Below, one piece after another: positions 49,870 to 57,533 of a stretch of DNA of 64,000 bases. Within the stretch, counting starts at the first letter, position 1; every line of letters begins with the position of its first letter. A program made the translations under genes and the position numbers. The stretch covers positions 186,001-250,000 of the forward strand of contig JAHBZQ010000001.1 of NCBI GenBank assembly GCA_019635355.1, in the 5' to 3' direction. Source of the DNA: Rhizobacter sp. (GTDB lineage: Bacteria; Pseudomonadota; Gammaproteobacteria; Burkholderiales; Burkholderiaceae_C). The notes under the pieces are model-generated. The model saw nothing but the letters and a program-made list of their open reading frames with translations, was not told the DNA's origin and searched no databases.

Positions 49870-52800
49870 ATGAAAGAAGTCCTGACACATAAGCATGCGC
49901 TGGCATGCGTTGCCGTGTGTGCGAGCCTGGTGCTCGCCGGTTGCGGCAGCGGCAGCAGCAGCACGAGCTCGGACGACACCGTCACGGTCAACGGCGACGT
50001 GCCCGTGGCCTACGTGAAGCGCTCGACGACCCTCAGCATGAACCCCACCGACGGTGCCCCCACCGCGGCGGGCGGCGATCTGATCATCCGCGAGAAATCG
50101 TCGGCCAGCGCCCAGGAGCACAACGTCACCGCCGGCATCACGCAAGGCAACGGTGACGCCTCCGACCCCGAGGTCTCGTATGACGGCAAGAAGATCGTCT
50201 TCGCGCTGCGCTGCCCCACCTCCAACACCTCCACGATCAACGGCGTGGCCGCCTGTACCGGCCGCTGGAACATCTGGGAATACGACATGACCAACGGGCT
50301 GGCCAACGGCACGCTGCGTCGCATCACCAGCTCCAACCAGCACGACGACGCCGACCCGTACTACCTGCCGGGCGGCGCGGGCTTCGTGTTCTCGTCCAAC
50401 CGCCAGGAAAAGGCCCGCTCCAACCAGGCGCTCGGCCAGGCCTACAAGGCGCTCGACGAATACGAGCGCGAGGCGGTGATGAACCTGCACACGATGGACG
50501 CCAACGGCGGCAACATCCAGCAGATCTCGTTCAACCAGAGCCACGACCGCAACCCGGTGGTGCGCCCGAACGGCGACATCATGTTCTCGCGCTGGGAGCA
50601 CGTGGGCGATCGCAACCGCTTCGCCGTCTTCCGCGCCAAGCCCGACGGCACCGACATGTTCGTGCTCTACGGTGCGCAAAGCCCGGGCAACAGCTTCCTG
50701 CACCCGCGCGACATGGACCCGAACGGTCCCTACCGCGGCCACATTTCCAGCTCGCTGATGCCGCTGTCGCGCACCCAGGAAGGTGGCGCGCTGATGGTGA
50801 TCGACGCGTTCAACTACTCGGAGAACAACACCCGCGCCTTCGTGACCGCTTCGGCCACGGGCGGCCAGCGCCAGGTGACGGCGCAGGCGCTGAACGACGG
50901 CATGGGCCTGTCGGCCTTCGGCCGCGTGACCACGCCGTACCCGCTGTGGGACGGCACCAACCGCATCCTCGTGGCCTATCGCCCCTGCGAAGTCACGCGC
51001 AACGGCCAGGTGGTGCCTTGCGCCACGCTGACCCAGGCCGAGCGCGACCGCCTGAGCGATCGCACCCGCCTCGCCGCCGACATCGCCCTCGACACCGTGC
51101 GCGACAACGCCCCGGCCGCCTACGGCATCTACATGTACAACCCGGCCAACCAGACCTGGCTGCCGGTGGCCGCGCCGCCGTCGGGCTTCATGTACACCGA
51201 CCCGATCGCGATCCAAGCGCGTGCCGAGCCCAATGCCACCCCGCCGGTGGCTGTCGATGCCACGCTCGCCGCGCAGAACATGGCGCTGATCGAAGTGCGC
51301 AGCGTCTATGACACCGACGGTCTCGGCCGCATGAGCGAGATGATGCTGACCGACGCCGATCGCCCCACCGGCTGCGCCCGTGGCATCGCGATGACCACGC
51401 CGCCGGCCGAAGAGAGCGAGACCCGCAGCTCGGTGGCCGACATCGCCGCCATCAAGGACCCGGCCAACCCGGCCTACCACTGCACCCCGGTGCGCTTCGT
51501 GCGTGCCATGCGCGCCGTCGCCCCGCCGCAGGGCATGACCGGCCTGCGCAGCTCGATCGGCGAGACCGAATTCGAGCAGCAGCAGATCCTCGGCTATGCG
51601 CCGGTGGAGCCCGACGGTTCGTTCAAGCTGCACGTGCCGGCCGACACGCCGCTCGCGCTGTCGATCATCGACAGCAAGGGCCGCGCGATCCAGACGCACA
51701 CCAACTGGATTCAAGTGCGCCCCGGCGAGCGCCGCACCTGCGACGGCTGCCACAGCCCGCGCCGTGGTGCCTCGCTGAACTCCGGCGTCGTGGTCAACAC
51801 CATGCCGGCGGCGCTGGTCGCGGCCCTGGCGTCCGACCACCAGACGGGTGAAACGATGGCCTCGACCCGCACCCGCCAGACCCCGGCGGCGCTGGCCCTG
51901 CAGGCCAACCTGGAGTTCACCGACGTGTGGGCCGACACCGCCCAGAGCGGCATCGTCGCCCGTGCGCCGATCCAGATCCGCTACACCGGCAACGCCAACC
52001 CGGCCGACGACCTGCAGACCCCGGCCCCGGCCACGACCGGCACGCACCGCGGCATCATCAACTACCCCGAGCACATCGCCCCCCTGTGGACGCGTGCCCG
52101 TGGTCCGTCGGGTGCCCACACCTGCACCAACTGCCACGCCGACGCGGCCGTGCTCGACCTGCGCGACACCACCTCCGGCACGGGTCGCATGACCTCGTAT
52201 GAAGAATTGGTGATGGGCGACCCGATCATCGACCAGGCCACCGGCCTGCCGCAGATCGTGGTGCGCGACGGCGAGCCGATGATCGAGCGTGGCGCGGCCC
52301 TGGTGGAAACCAGCTCCAGTGCGGCCAACTCGGCCGGTGGCACCCGCAAGAGCCGCCTCGGCGAGATCCTGTGGGGCGAGAACCTGCTGGCCGGGGCAGC
52401 TGCTCGCACGGCGCACCCGAACCCGCCCAACACCGCGCCGAACCACGCCGCGATGCTCAACAAGGCCGAGCTGCGCCTCGTGACCGAGTGGATGGACCTC
52501 GGTGGCCAGTACTACAACGATCCGTTCAACCCGAACGGCAGCGTGCGCGCCATCAACGGCCTGTCGGAGGCGAGCTTCGCCGCCACCGTGCAGCCGATCC
52601 TGCGCCGCAGCTGTGCCGCCTCGTGCCACCAGGCCGGCAACATCGACCCGGCCGTGCCGGGCGGGCTGACGTTCCGCGGCAACCGCTTCGTGTTGACGGG
52701 CAGCACCGAGGGCGATTTCGGTGTGACACTCTCGCTGATCTCCAACACCTGCAATGCGGCGTCGAACTACCTGCTGAGCCGGCCTTCGAGCAACCCGCAT

Positions 52801-52884
52801 CCGATGGGTGGCACTGGGCCCGTGCTGCCGGTCGGTAGCCCCGACTACCAGACGATTGCGAACTGGATCTCTAGCGGATGCTGA
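49870..52884 (+). CDS. Multihaem lipoprotein resembling hydrazine synthase alpha subunit
   Basis: The 1004-residue lipoprotein has an almost perfect AGGAGGTGA ribosome site. The signal ends LVLAGC (Cys ~23), followed by a Ser-rich linker. Residues ~90-350 are PD40-type propeller repeats (DPEVSYDGKKIVFALRC, ADPYYLPGGAGFVFSSNRQ, NPVVRPNGDIMFSRWE). The middle region has the HZS-alpha-like GERRTCDGCHSPR site. Haem-binding sites: C624DGCH, C752TNCH and a CX3CH site C915AASCH. Propeller plus CXXCH order matches HZS alpha-like proteins. Hydrazine synthesis is not implied. Expected on the periplasmic or outer face, and matured by the adjacent ccm operon. Confidence 0.8.
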   Translation: MKEVLTHKHALACVAVCASLVLAGCGSGSSSTSSDDTVTVNGDVPVAYVKRSTTLSMNPTDGAPTAAGGDLIIREKSSASAQEHNVTAGITQGNGDASDPEVSYDGKKIVFALRCPTSNTSTINGVAACTGRWNIWEYDMTNGLANGTLRRITSSNQHDDADPYYLPGGAGFVFSSNRQEKARSNQALGQAYKALDEYEREAVMNLHTMDANGGNIQQISFNQSHDRNPVVRPNGDIMFSRWEHVGDRNRFAVFRAKPDGTDMFVLYGAQSPGNSFLHPRDMDPNGPYRGHISSSLMPLSRTQEGGALMVIDAFNYSENNTRAFVTASATGGQRQVTAQALNDGMGLSAFGRVTTPYPLWDGTNRILVAYRPCEVTRNGQVVPCATLTQAERDRLSDRTRLAADIALDTVRDNAPAAYGIYMYNPANQTWLPVAAPPSGFMYTDPIAIQARAEPNATPPVAVDATLAAQNMALIEVRSVYDTDGLGRMSEMMLTDADRPTGCARGIAMTTPPAEESETRSSVADIAAIKDPANPAYHCTPVRFVRAMRAVAPPQGMTGLRSSIGETEFEQQQILGYAPVEPDGSFKLHVPADTPLALSIIDSKGRAIQTHTNWIQVRPGERRTCDGCHSPRRGASLNSGVVVNTMPAALVAALASDHQTGETMASTRTRQTPAALALQANLEFTDVWADTAQSGIVARAPIQIRYTGNANPADDLQTPAPATTGTHRGIINYPEHIAPLWTRARGPSGAHTCTNCHADAAVLDLRDTTSGTGRMTSYEELVMGDPIIDQATGLPQIVVRDGEPMIERGAALVETSSSAANSAGGTRKSRLGEILWGENLLAGAAARTAHPNPPNTAPNHAAMLNKAELRLVTEWMDLGGQYYNDPFNPNGSVRAINGLSEASFAATVQPILRRSCAASCHQAGNIDPAVPGGLTFRGNRFVLTGSTEGDFGVTLSLISNTCNAASNYLLSRPSSNPHPMGGTGPVLPVGSPDYQTIANWISSGC

Positions 52885-53486
52885 CCCGGGAAAAGCGTGT
52901 ACCTTGCAAGCCTGCTGCCAGCCCCCGCCCCCTGCGGGCGGGGCTCGCCGCGGCGCTGATCGCCCTGGTGGCGGGTTGCGGCGGCGGGACGCCGCTGGGC
53001 AACCCGCCCGACATCCAGAACAGCGGGGGAGGCACGGGCGGGCGGTCGCTGTCCTTCGCCTACTACCAGCGCTGCATCAACCCGATTTTCCTTGCGTCGC
53101 TGCCGATCCTTGGCTCCAATCCCCCGGTCACCAACACCTGTGCGGGAGCGGGTTGCCATGACGATGCCAACGGCGCCGGCGGCGCCTTCCGTGTGCGGCC
53201 GGCGGCGGCTGTGGTGAACCTCGCCAGCACCGCCGATGTGATCCGCGCCAGCGACATGTACAAGAACTACTACTCCGCGCAAGGCGAAGTGACCTTCAAT
53301 TCCGTGCTGCTGAGCCGGCTCATCACCAAGCCGCTGGTGCGCGGCGTGCTGCACGGCGGCGGCCAGATCTTCGCCAATGATCTCGACCCCAACGTGCAGA
53401 AGCTCCTGTACTGGATGACCAACCCCATCCCCGTGGGGCAGGACGAACTCACCACCGACTTGCCTGCCGGTCCTGCCTGTCCATGA
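52878..53486 (+). CDS. Small lipoprotein with CX4CH haem-like motif
   Basis: The 202-residue lipoprotein overlaps the previous stop by 7 bases. The signal is long and ends LVAGC (Cys ~34). The mature part starts with a Gly-rich linker, then LSFAYYQRCINPIF and C88AGAGCH94, a CX4CH motif like those in some unusual c-type cytochromes. The layout (a Y-x-C-I-x-P-I-F segment before the CH) resembles the terminal cytochrome-like domain of the previous protein (VQPILRRSCAASCH). It probably forms a complex with it. The family is not recognised. Confidence 0.65.
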   Translation: MLTREKRVPCKPAASPRPLRAGLAAALIALVAGCGGGTPLGNPPDIQNSGGGTGGRSLSFAYYQRCINPIFLASLPILGSNPPVTNTCAGAGCHDDANGAGGAFRVRPAAAVVNLASTADVIRASDMYKNYYSAQGEVTFNSVLLSRLITKPLVRGVLHGGGQIFANDLDPNVQKLLYWMTNPIPVGQDELTTDLPAGPACP

Positions 53487-54241
53487 AGGTGCCGCGTCTC
53501 GTCCGAAGCGTGGCCTGCGCGTGGATGCTGGGCGCCGCCGCGGTGGGCGCCGCCCAGGCGGCCGATGCCCCAGCCGAGCGGCTGACGGTCGCCGACCCCT
53601 ACCTCGAAGTGCACACCGGCCCTGGGCGGGGCTACCCCGTCTTCCACGTGGTCGAGCGGGCCGACTGGGTCGAGATCGAGCTGCGCCGCACCGACTGGTT
53701 CAAGATCCGCACCTCCGACGGCAAGGTCGGCTGGGTCGTGCGCCAGCAGCTCGAGCGCACCCTCACCGAAGCCGGCGGGCAGAAGACCTTCCGCGACGTG
53801 GCCCTCGACGACTACCTCAAGCGCAAGCTCGAGATGGGCGCCGGCTATGGCCGCTTCAAGAAGGAGCCGATGCTCAAGCTGTGGATGGGCTACCGCGTCT
53901 CCGACACGCTCTCGCTCGAAGGCACGATCGGCCAGGTGCAGGGCGTCTTCTCGGGCACCGACCTGTGGCACTTCAACCTCAACGTCGAACCCTGGTCCGA
54001 CAAGCGCTGGTCGCCGTACTTCGGCATCGGCATGGGCAAGTTCAAGAACATCCCCAACCAGAGCCTGGTGGGCGCACAGCTCACCAACGTGAACCTCGCC
54101 AACGGCACGATCGGCCTGCGCTACTACCTCACCGAGCGCTTCGTCGTGCGCACCGACTACACCTTCTACACGGCCTTCCTCGCTGACACCCGCTACGGTG
54201 AATACCGGTCGGTGACGGCCGGCCTGTCGTTCTTCTTCTGA
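53483..54241 (+). CDS. SH3-domain outer-membrane beta-barrel protein
   Basis: The 252-residue exported protein has a signal peptide (MLGAAAVGAAQA). Residues ~33-90 are an SH3b domain (YLEVHTGPGRGYPVFHVVERADWVEI, WFKIRTSDGKVGWV). Residues ~115-252 form an 8-strand-type barrel (MGAGYGRFKKEPMLKLWMGYRVSDTLSLEG) ending GLSFFF, typical of BAM substrates. It fits the outer-membrane beta-barrel family shared with Myxococcus gliding-motility type clusters (OMP_myx_plus). It overlaps the upstream lipoprotein by ATGA. Confidence 0.8.
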   Translation: MKVPRLVRSVACAWMLGAAAVGAAQAADAPAERLTVADPYLEVHTGPGRGYPVFHVVERADWVEIELRRTDWFKIRTSDGKVGWVVRQQLERTLTEAGGQKTFRDVALDDYLKRKLEMGAGYGRFKKEPMLKLWMGYRVSDTLSLEGTIGQVQGVFSGTDLWHFNLNVEPWSDKRWSPYFGIGMGKFKNIPNQSLVGAQLTNVNLANGTIGLRYYLTERFVVRTDYTFYTAFLADTRYGEYRSVTAGLSFFF

Positions 54242-54264
54242 TTGGTCTCATCGTGCACACGCCC

Positions 54265-54930
54265 ATGCCCAAGACCCCCAAGCTGCTCGTTGCCTCGCTC
54301 CTGGCCGCCGCCGCCCTGTGCACTGCACCGGGCGCCCGCGCCGCCGACGAGAAAGACAAGGACAACAAGCCCGCCAACGAGCAGGTGATCGTGCCGCAGG
54401 TCGACCGGCGCAACGTCAAGGTGCCGAAGTTCCCGTCGAGAGATTTCGAACTCGGTCTCTTCACCGGCACCTACGGCACCGAGAGCTTCGGCTCCAGCTC
54501 AGTGAGCGGCCTGCGCCTGGGCTACCACATCACCGAAGATTTCTTCGTCGAAGGCGTCTACGCGCGCACCAAGGTCAGCGACGAGAACTACCGGCAGATC
54601 CTGCCCGGGGGCATCTTCCCGAGCGGCTCCGAGACGCTCAGCTACTACAACGTCTCGGTGGGTTGGAACGCGCTGCCGGGCGAGATCTTCATCTGGCGCA
54701 ACACCGCCAAGGCCTCGGCGCTGTACCTCATCGGCGGCATCGGCAACACCAAGTTCCTCGAGCAGCGCAAGCAGACCATCAACTATGGCGTGGGCTCGCG
54801 CGTGCTCTTCGCCGACTGGTTCGCGCTGCAGATCGACGTGCGCGACCACATGTTCACCTACGACCTGCTGGGCCGCCGCAAGAGCACGCACAACATCGAG
54901 TTCACCCTCGGTACGACCTTCTTTTTCTGA
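54265..54930 (+). CDS. Outer-membrane beta-barrel protein
   Basis: The 221-residue exported protein has a signal peptide (LLVASLLAAAALCTAPGARA), a charged linker (DEKDKDNKP) and a barrel from about residue 55 (DFELGLFTGTYGTESFG, LRLGYHITEDFFVEGVYA). It ends TLGTTFFF. It is a paralogue-like partner of the upstream SH3-barrel protein, again of the OMP_myx_plus type. A GTG at 54253 is in frame but adds only four residues. It lies 12 bases before tlpA. Confidence 0.8.
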   Translation: MPKTPKLLVASLLAAAALCTAPGARAADEKDKDNKPANEQVIVPQVDRRNVKVPKFPSRDFELGLFTGTYGTESFGSSSVSGLRLGYHITEDFFVEGVYARTKVSDENYRQILPGGIFPSGSETLSYYNVSVGWNALPGEIFIWRNTAKASALYLIGGIGNTKFLEQRKQTINYGVGSRVLFADWFALQIDVRDHMFTYDLLGRRKSTHNIEFTLGTTFFF

Positions 54931-54942
54931 CAGGTGCTTTTC

Positions 54943-55470
54943 ATGACCTCGACTTTCGTTCGCTTCGCCCCTTCCGCTGTGCTGCGGCCGCTGCTGGGCG
55001 CACTGTTGCTGGCCGCTGCCACCTGGTCGAGTGCCGCGGTCCCCGTTGGCGCCAACGCGCCCGACTTCACGCTCAAGACCCTGAACGGCCCCAACATGCG
55101 CTTGCAAGAGCAGCGCGGCAAGGTGGTGCTCGTCAACTTCTGGGCCACCTGGTGCGGCCCGTGCCGCAAGGAGATGCCGCACCTGAACCGCATCGCCGAC
55201 AAGTACAAGTCGTCGGGCCTGGTACTGCTAGGCGTCAACATCGACGAAGACGTGCGCAACGCCGCCGAGGTGGCCGGCAAGCTGAAGGTGAGCTTCCCGG
55301 TGCTGCTCGACACCGACAAGGCGGTGAGCAAGATGTACGACCTCAACAGCATGCCCTCGACGATGGTGATCGACCGCAGCGGGAAGGTCCGCTACGTGCA
55401 CCGCGGCTATCAAGACGGCTACGAAGACACCTACGACCAGCAGATCCGTGAGCTGCTGAAGGAAAGATGA
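54943..55470 (+). CDS. TlpA-family periplasmic thioredoxin
   Basis: The 175-residue exported thioredoxin has a signal/anchor segment (LLGALLLAAATWSSA) and the AhpC/TSA-Redoxin fold: GANAPDFTLKTLNG, active site FWATWCGPCRKEMPH (CGPC), GLVLLGVNIDED and the cis-Pro MPSTMVID. It probably keeps apocytochrome or DUF4266 cysteines reduced. AGGTG precedes ATG 54943. The DUF4266 start overlaps its stop. Confidence 0.92.
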   Translation: MTSTFVRFAPSAVLRPLLGALLLAAATWSSAAVPVGANAPDFTLKTLNGPNMRLQEQRGKVVLVNFWATWCGPCRKEMPHLNRIADKYKSSGLVLLGVNIDEDVRNAAEVAGKLKVSFPVLLDTDKAVSKMYDLNSMPSTMVIDRSGKVRYVHRGYQDGYEDTYDQQIRELLKER

Positions 55471-55712
55471 TGAGACGCCTGATGTCGGTGGCGGTGCGTT
55501 GTGGGCTGATGGCCTCGGCTGCAAGCCTGCTGGGTGCGTGCGGCAGCATCGAGCCCTGGGTCAAGCCCTACGAGCGCGAGCGCCTGGCCTCGCCGCTGAT
55601 GCAGTTCTCGCGCGACGGCCTGTCGGCCAAGCACTTCGAGCATGTGCGCGAAGTGCGCGAGGGTGGCCGTGGCGCGACCGGCGTGCAAGGAGGCGGCTGT
55701 GGCTGCAACTGA
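55467..55712 (+). CDS. DUF4266 lipoprotein
   Basis: The 81-residue lipoprotein has a signal ending LLGAC (Cys ~25) and the DUF4266 block VKPYERERLASPLMQF. The tail is cysteine- and glycine-rich: GVQGGGCGCN. DUF4266 proteins are small lipoproteins usually encoded next to DUF3570 proteins. Its function is unknown. It overlaps tlpA (ATGATG start) and runs 14 bases into the DUF3570 gene, whose ribosome site lies inside this gene. Confidence 0.9.
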   Translation: MMRRLMSVAVRCGLMASAASLLGACGSIEPWVKPYERERLASPLMQFSRDGLSAKHFEHVREVREGGRGATGVQGGGCGCN

Positions 55713-56868
55713 CGGCGTGCGCATCGTCGCACGTGCCTTGGCCGCAGGCCTGCGACGCGTCGTCGCCGTGCTGCGCCGCCAGCCACGCTCGGCGGTGCAG
55801 GCGGCCGGCCTTCTCGGCGGTGCGCTTGCCAGCGGCGTGGCCGGTGCTGCGCCCAACCTCCCCGAAGACCGCGCCGACGCGATGCTCCACGTCTACGAAG
55901 GCGGTGGCCTGAAGGCCTACGGCCCGGCGTTCCTGGTGCGCAAGAAAGTCGGCGAGAACCTCTCGCTCTCGGCCAACTATTACGTCGACATCGTGAGCAA
56001 CGCCTCCATCGACGTGGTGACGACCGCGAGCCCCTACAAGGAAACGCGCAACGAGTACATCTTCGGCGCCGACTACGTGGTGCGCGACGCGACCATCTCG
56101 CTCAGCACCTCGCACTCGAAGGAGCCCGACTACATCGCCGACGCCACCAGCGTCGACGTGGCGCAGGAAGTGTTCGGCGGCATGACCACGCTCTCGCTCG
56201 GCTTCACCCGCGCCGAAGACAAGGTCGGCCGCAAGGGCGAGGGCACCATCGACTACGCCATGCACTGGCGCTACCGCCTGGGCCTCACGCAGATCCTGAG
56301 CCCCACTTGGCTTGCGAGCGTCAACTGGGAAGCCGTGGCCGACGACGGCTATCTCGGCAGCCCTTACCGCGTGGCGCGCGCCTTCGGCGCCGCCGTGCCG
56401 GAGCGCAACCCGCGCACGCGCTCCAGCCGCGCCATCAAGTTCCGTGTGCTGGGGGAAGTGAACCCCGGCCATGCGGTGCGCGCCGAGTACCGCTACTTCT
56501 GGGACAACTGGGCCATCAAGGCCCACACCTTCGAGCTCGGCTACAGCCGCCAGATCGGCGACCTCTGGCTCGTCGACTGGTACGGCCGCTACTACACCCA
56601 GGGCAAGGCGCTTTTCTACAGCGACAACGCCACGGCCGCCACGACCTACCTGTCGCGCAACCGCCAACTGGCCACGTTCAAGAGCATGAGCCTGGGCGCC
56701 AAGATGACCTACACGCTGAAGCACGTGCCCGGCAGCTACGACCTCAAGCTCAATGCCGCCGTGGAGCGTGTGAGCTTCAAGTTCTCCGACTTCACCGACA
56801 TCCGCACCGGCCAGGCCTACAAGCACGATGCCAACGTGGTGCAGCTGTTCCTGTCGGCCAATTTCTGA
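55699..56868 (+). CDS. DUF3570 outer-membrane beta-barrel protein
   Basis: The 389-residue exported protein is an all-beta barrel: LSLSANYYVDIVSNASID, ISLSTSHSKEPDYIADATSVD, and a C-terminal LFLSANF. DUF3570 is a family of putative outer-membrane barrels often linked with DUF4266. The start is GTG 55699, chosen because AAGGAGG at 55687-55693 lies 5 bases before it; the long frame further upstream is not preceded by a ribosome site. The signal is slightly long (RRQPRSAVQAAGLLGGALASG). It overlaps DUF4266 by 14 bases. Confidence 0.88.
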   Translation: MAATDGVRIVARALAAGLRRVVAVLRRQPRSAVQAAGLLGGALASGVAGAAPNLPEDRADAMLHVYEGGGLKAYGPAFLVRKKVGENLSLSANYYVDIVSNASIDVVTTASPYKETRNEYIFGADYVVRDATISLSTSHSKEPDYIADATSVDVAQEVFGGMTTLSLGFTRAEDKVGRKGEGTIDYAMHWRYRLGLTQILSPTWLASVNWEAVADDGYLGSPYRVARAFGAAVPERNPRTRSSRAIKFRVLGEVNPGHAVRAEYRYFWDNWAIKAHTFELGYSRQIGDLWLVDWYGRYYTQGKALFYSDNATAATTYLSRNRQLATFKSMSLGAKMTYTLKHVPGSYDLKLNAAVERVSFKFSDFTDIRTGQAYKHDANVVQLFLSANF

Positions 56869-56883
56869 TCGAGAGCCTGCCTT

Positions 56884-57498
56884 ATGAACTTCATCTCCTG
56901 CTGCAAACGCCTGGCCGCGGTGCTGCTGCTGGCCGGCTCGGCCTCGTGGGCCCAGACGCCTGCGCCCACCGCCGCTGCCAGCGCTCCTGCCGCGGCCACC
57001 GCCGCACCGGCCGCTGCCTCGGCCGCGGCGGCACCTGCCTCAGCTGCATCGGCTGCAAGCCTCGACACCCGCGTGCAGGAAGCCAAGGCCGACGTCATCA
57101 AGCTCAACCGCGACCTCCTGGTGCTCGAAGAGGAGCTGCTCTTCCCGGCCAACACGCAGGTGGCGGTGTTCGTGTCGATGGACGTGGGCAAGCTCTTCGA
57201 GCTGGAGTCGGTGCAGATCAAGCTCGACGAGAAGGTCGTCGCCAACTACCTCTACACCCCGGCCGAAGTGAAGGCGCTTCACCGCGGCGGCGTGCAGCGC
57301 CTGTACCTCGGCAACCTGAAGGCGGGCGCGCACGAGATCGTGGCACTCTTCACCGGCGGCGGCCCGCACTTCCGCGACTACAAGCGCGGCGCCACCGTCA
57401 AGTTCGACAAGGGCACCGAGCCCAAGTACATCGAGCTGCAGATCAAGGACTCCCAAGGCAAGCTGCAGCCGGAGTTCCAGGTCAAGGTCTGGCAATAA
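56884..57498 (+). CDS. Exported protein of unknown function (Ala/Pro linker and beta domain)
   Basis: The 204-residue periplasmic protein has a signal peptide (AVLLLAGSASWA), an Ala/Pro-rich stretch to about residue 58, a short helical segment (VQEAKADVIKLNRDLLVLEEELL) and a beta-rich domain (VAVFVSMDVGKLFELESVQIKLDEKVV, RGGVQRLYLGNLKAGAHEIVALF). No family is recognised. It follows DUF3570 by 15 bases and precedes the TPR genes, consistent with a periplasmic component of the same complex. The carboxy end is well conserved in appearance (PEFQVKVWQ). Confidence 0.7.
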   Translation: MNFISCCKRLAAVLLLAGSASWAQTPAPTAAASAPAAATAAPAAASAAAAPASAASAASLDTRVQEAKADVIKLNRDLLVLEEELLFPANTQVAVFVSMDVGKLFELESVQIKLDEKVVANYLYTPAEVKALHRGGVQRLYLGNLKAGAHEIVALFTGGGPHFRDYKRGATVKFDKGTEPKYIELQIKDSQGKLQPEFQVKVWQ

Positions 57499-57533
57499 GG
57501 CGCGCTGCTTCCTTGATCCGTCTCTCCGACCTC

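Noticed and set aside
49564..52800. 1078-residue minus-strand frame opposite the haem lipoprotein
   Set aside because: Shadow of a gene with a perfect ribosome site, lipobox and haem motifs. No coding signals on the minus strand.
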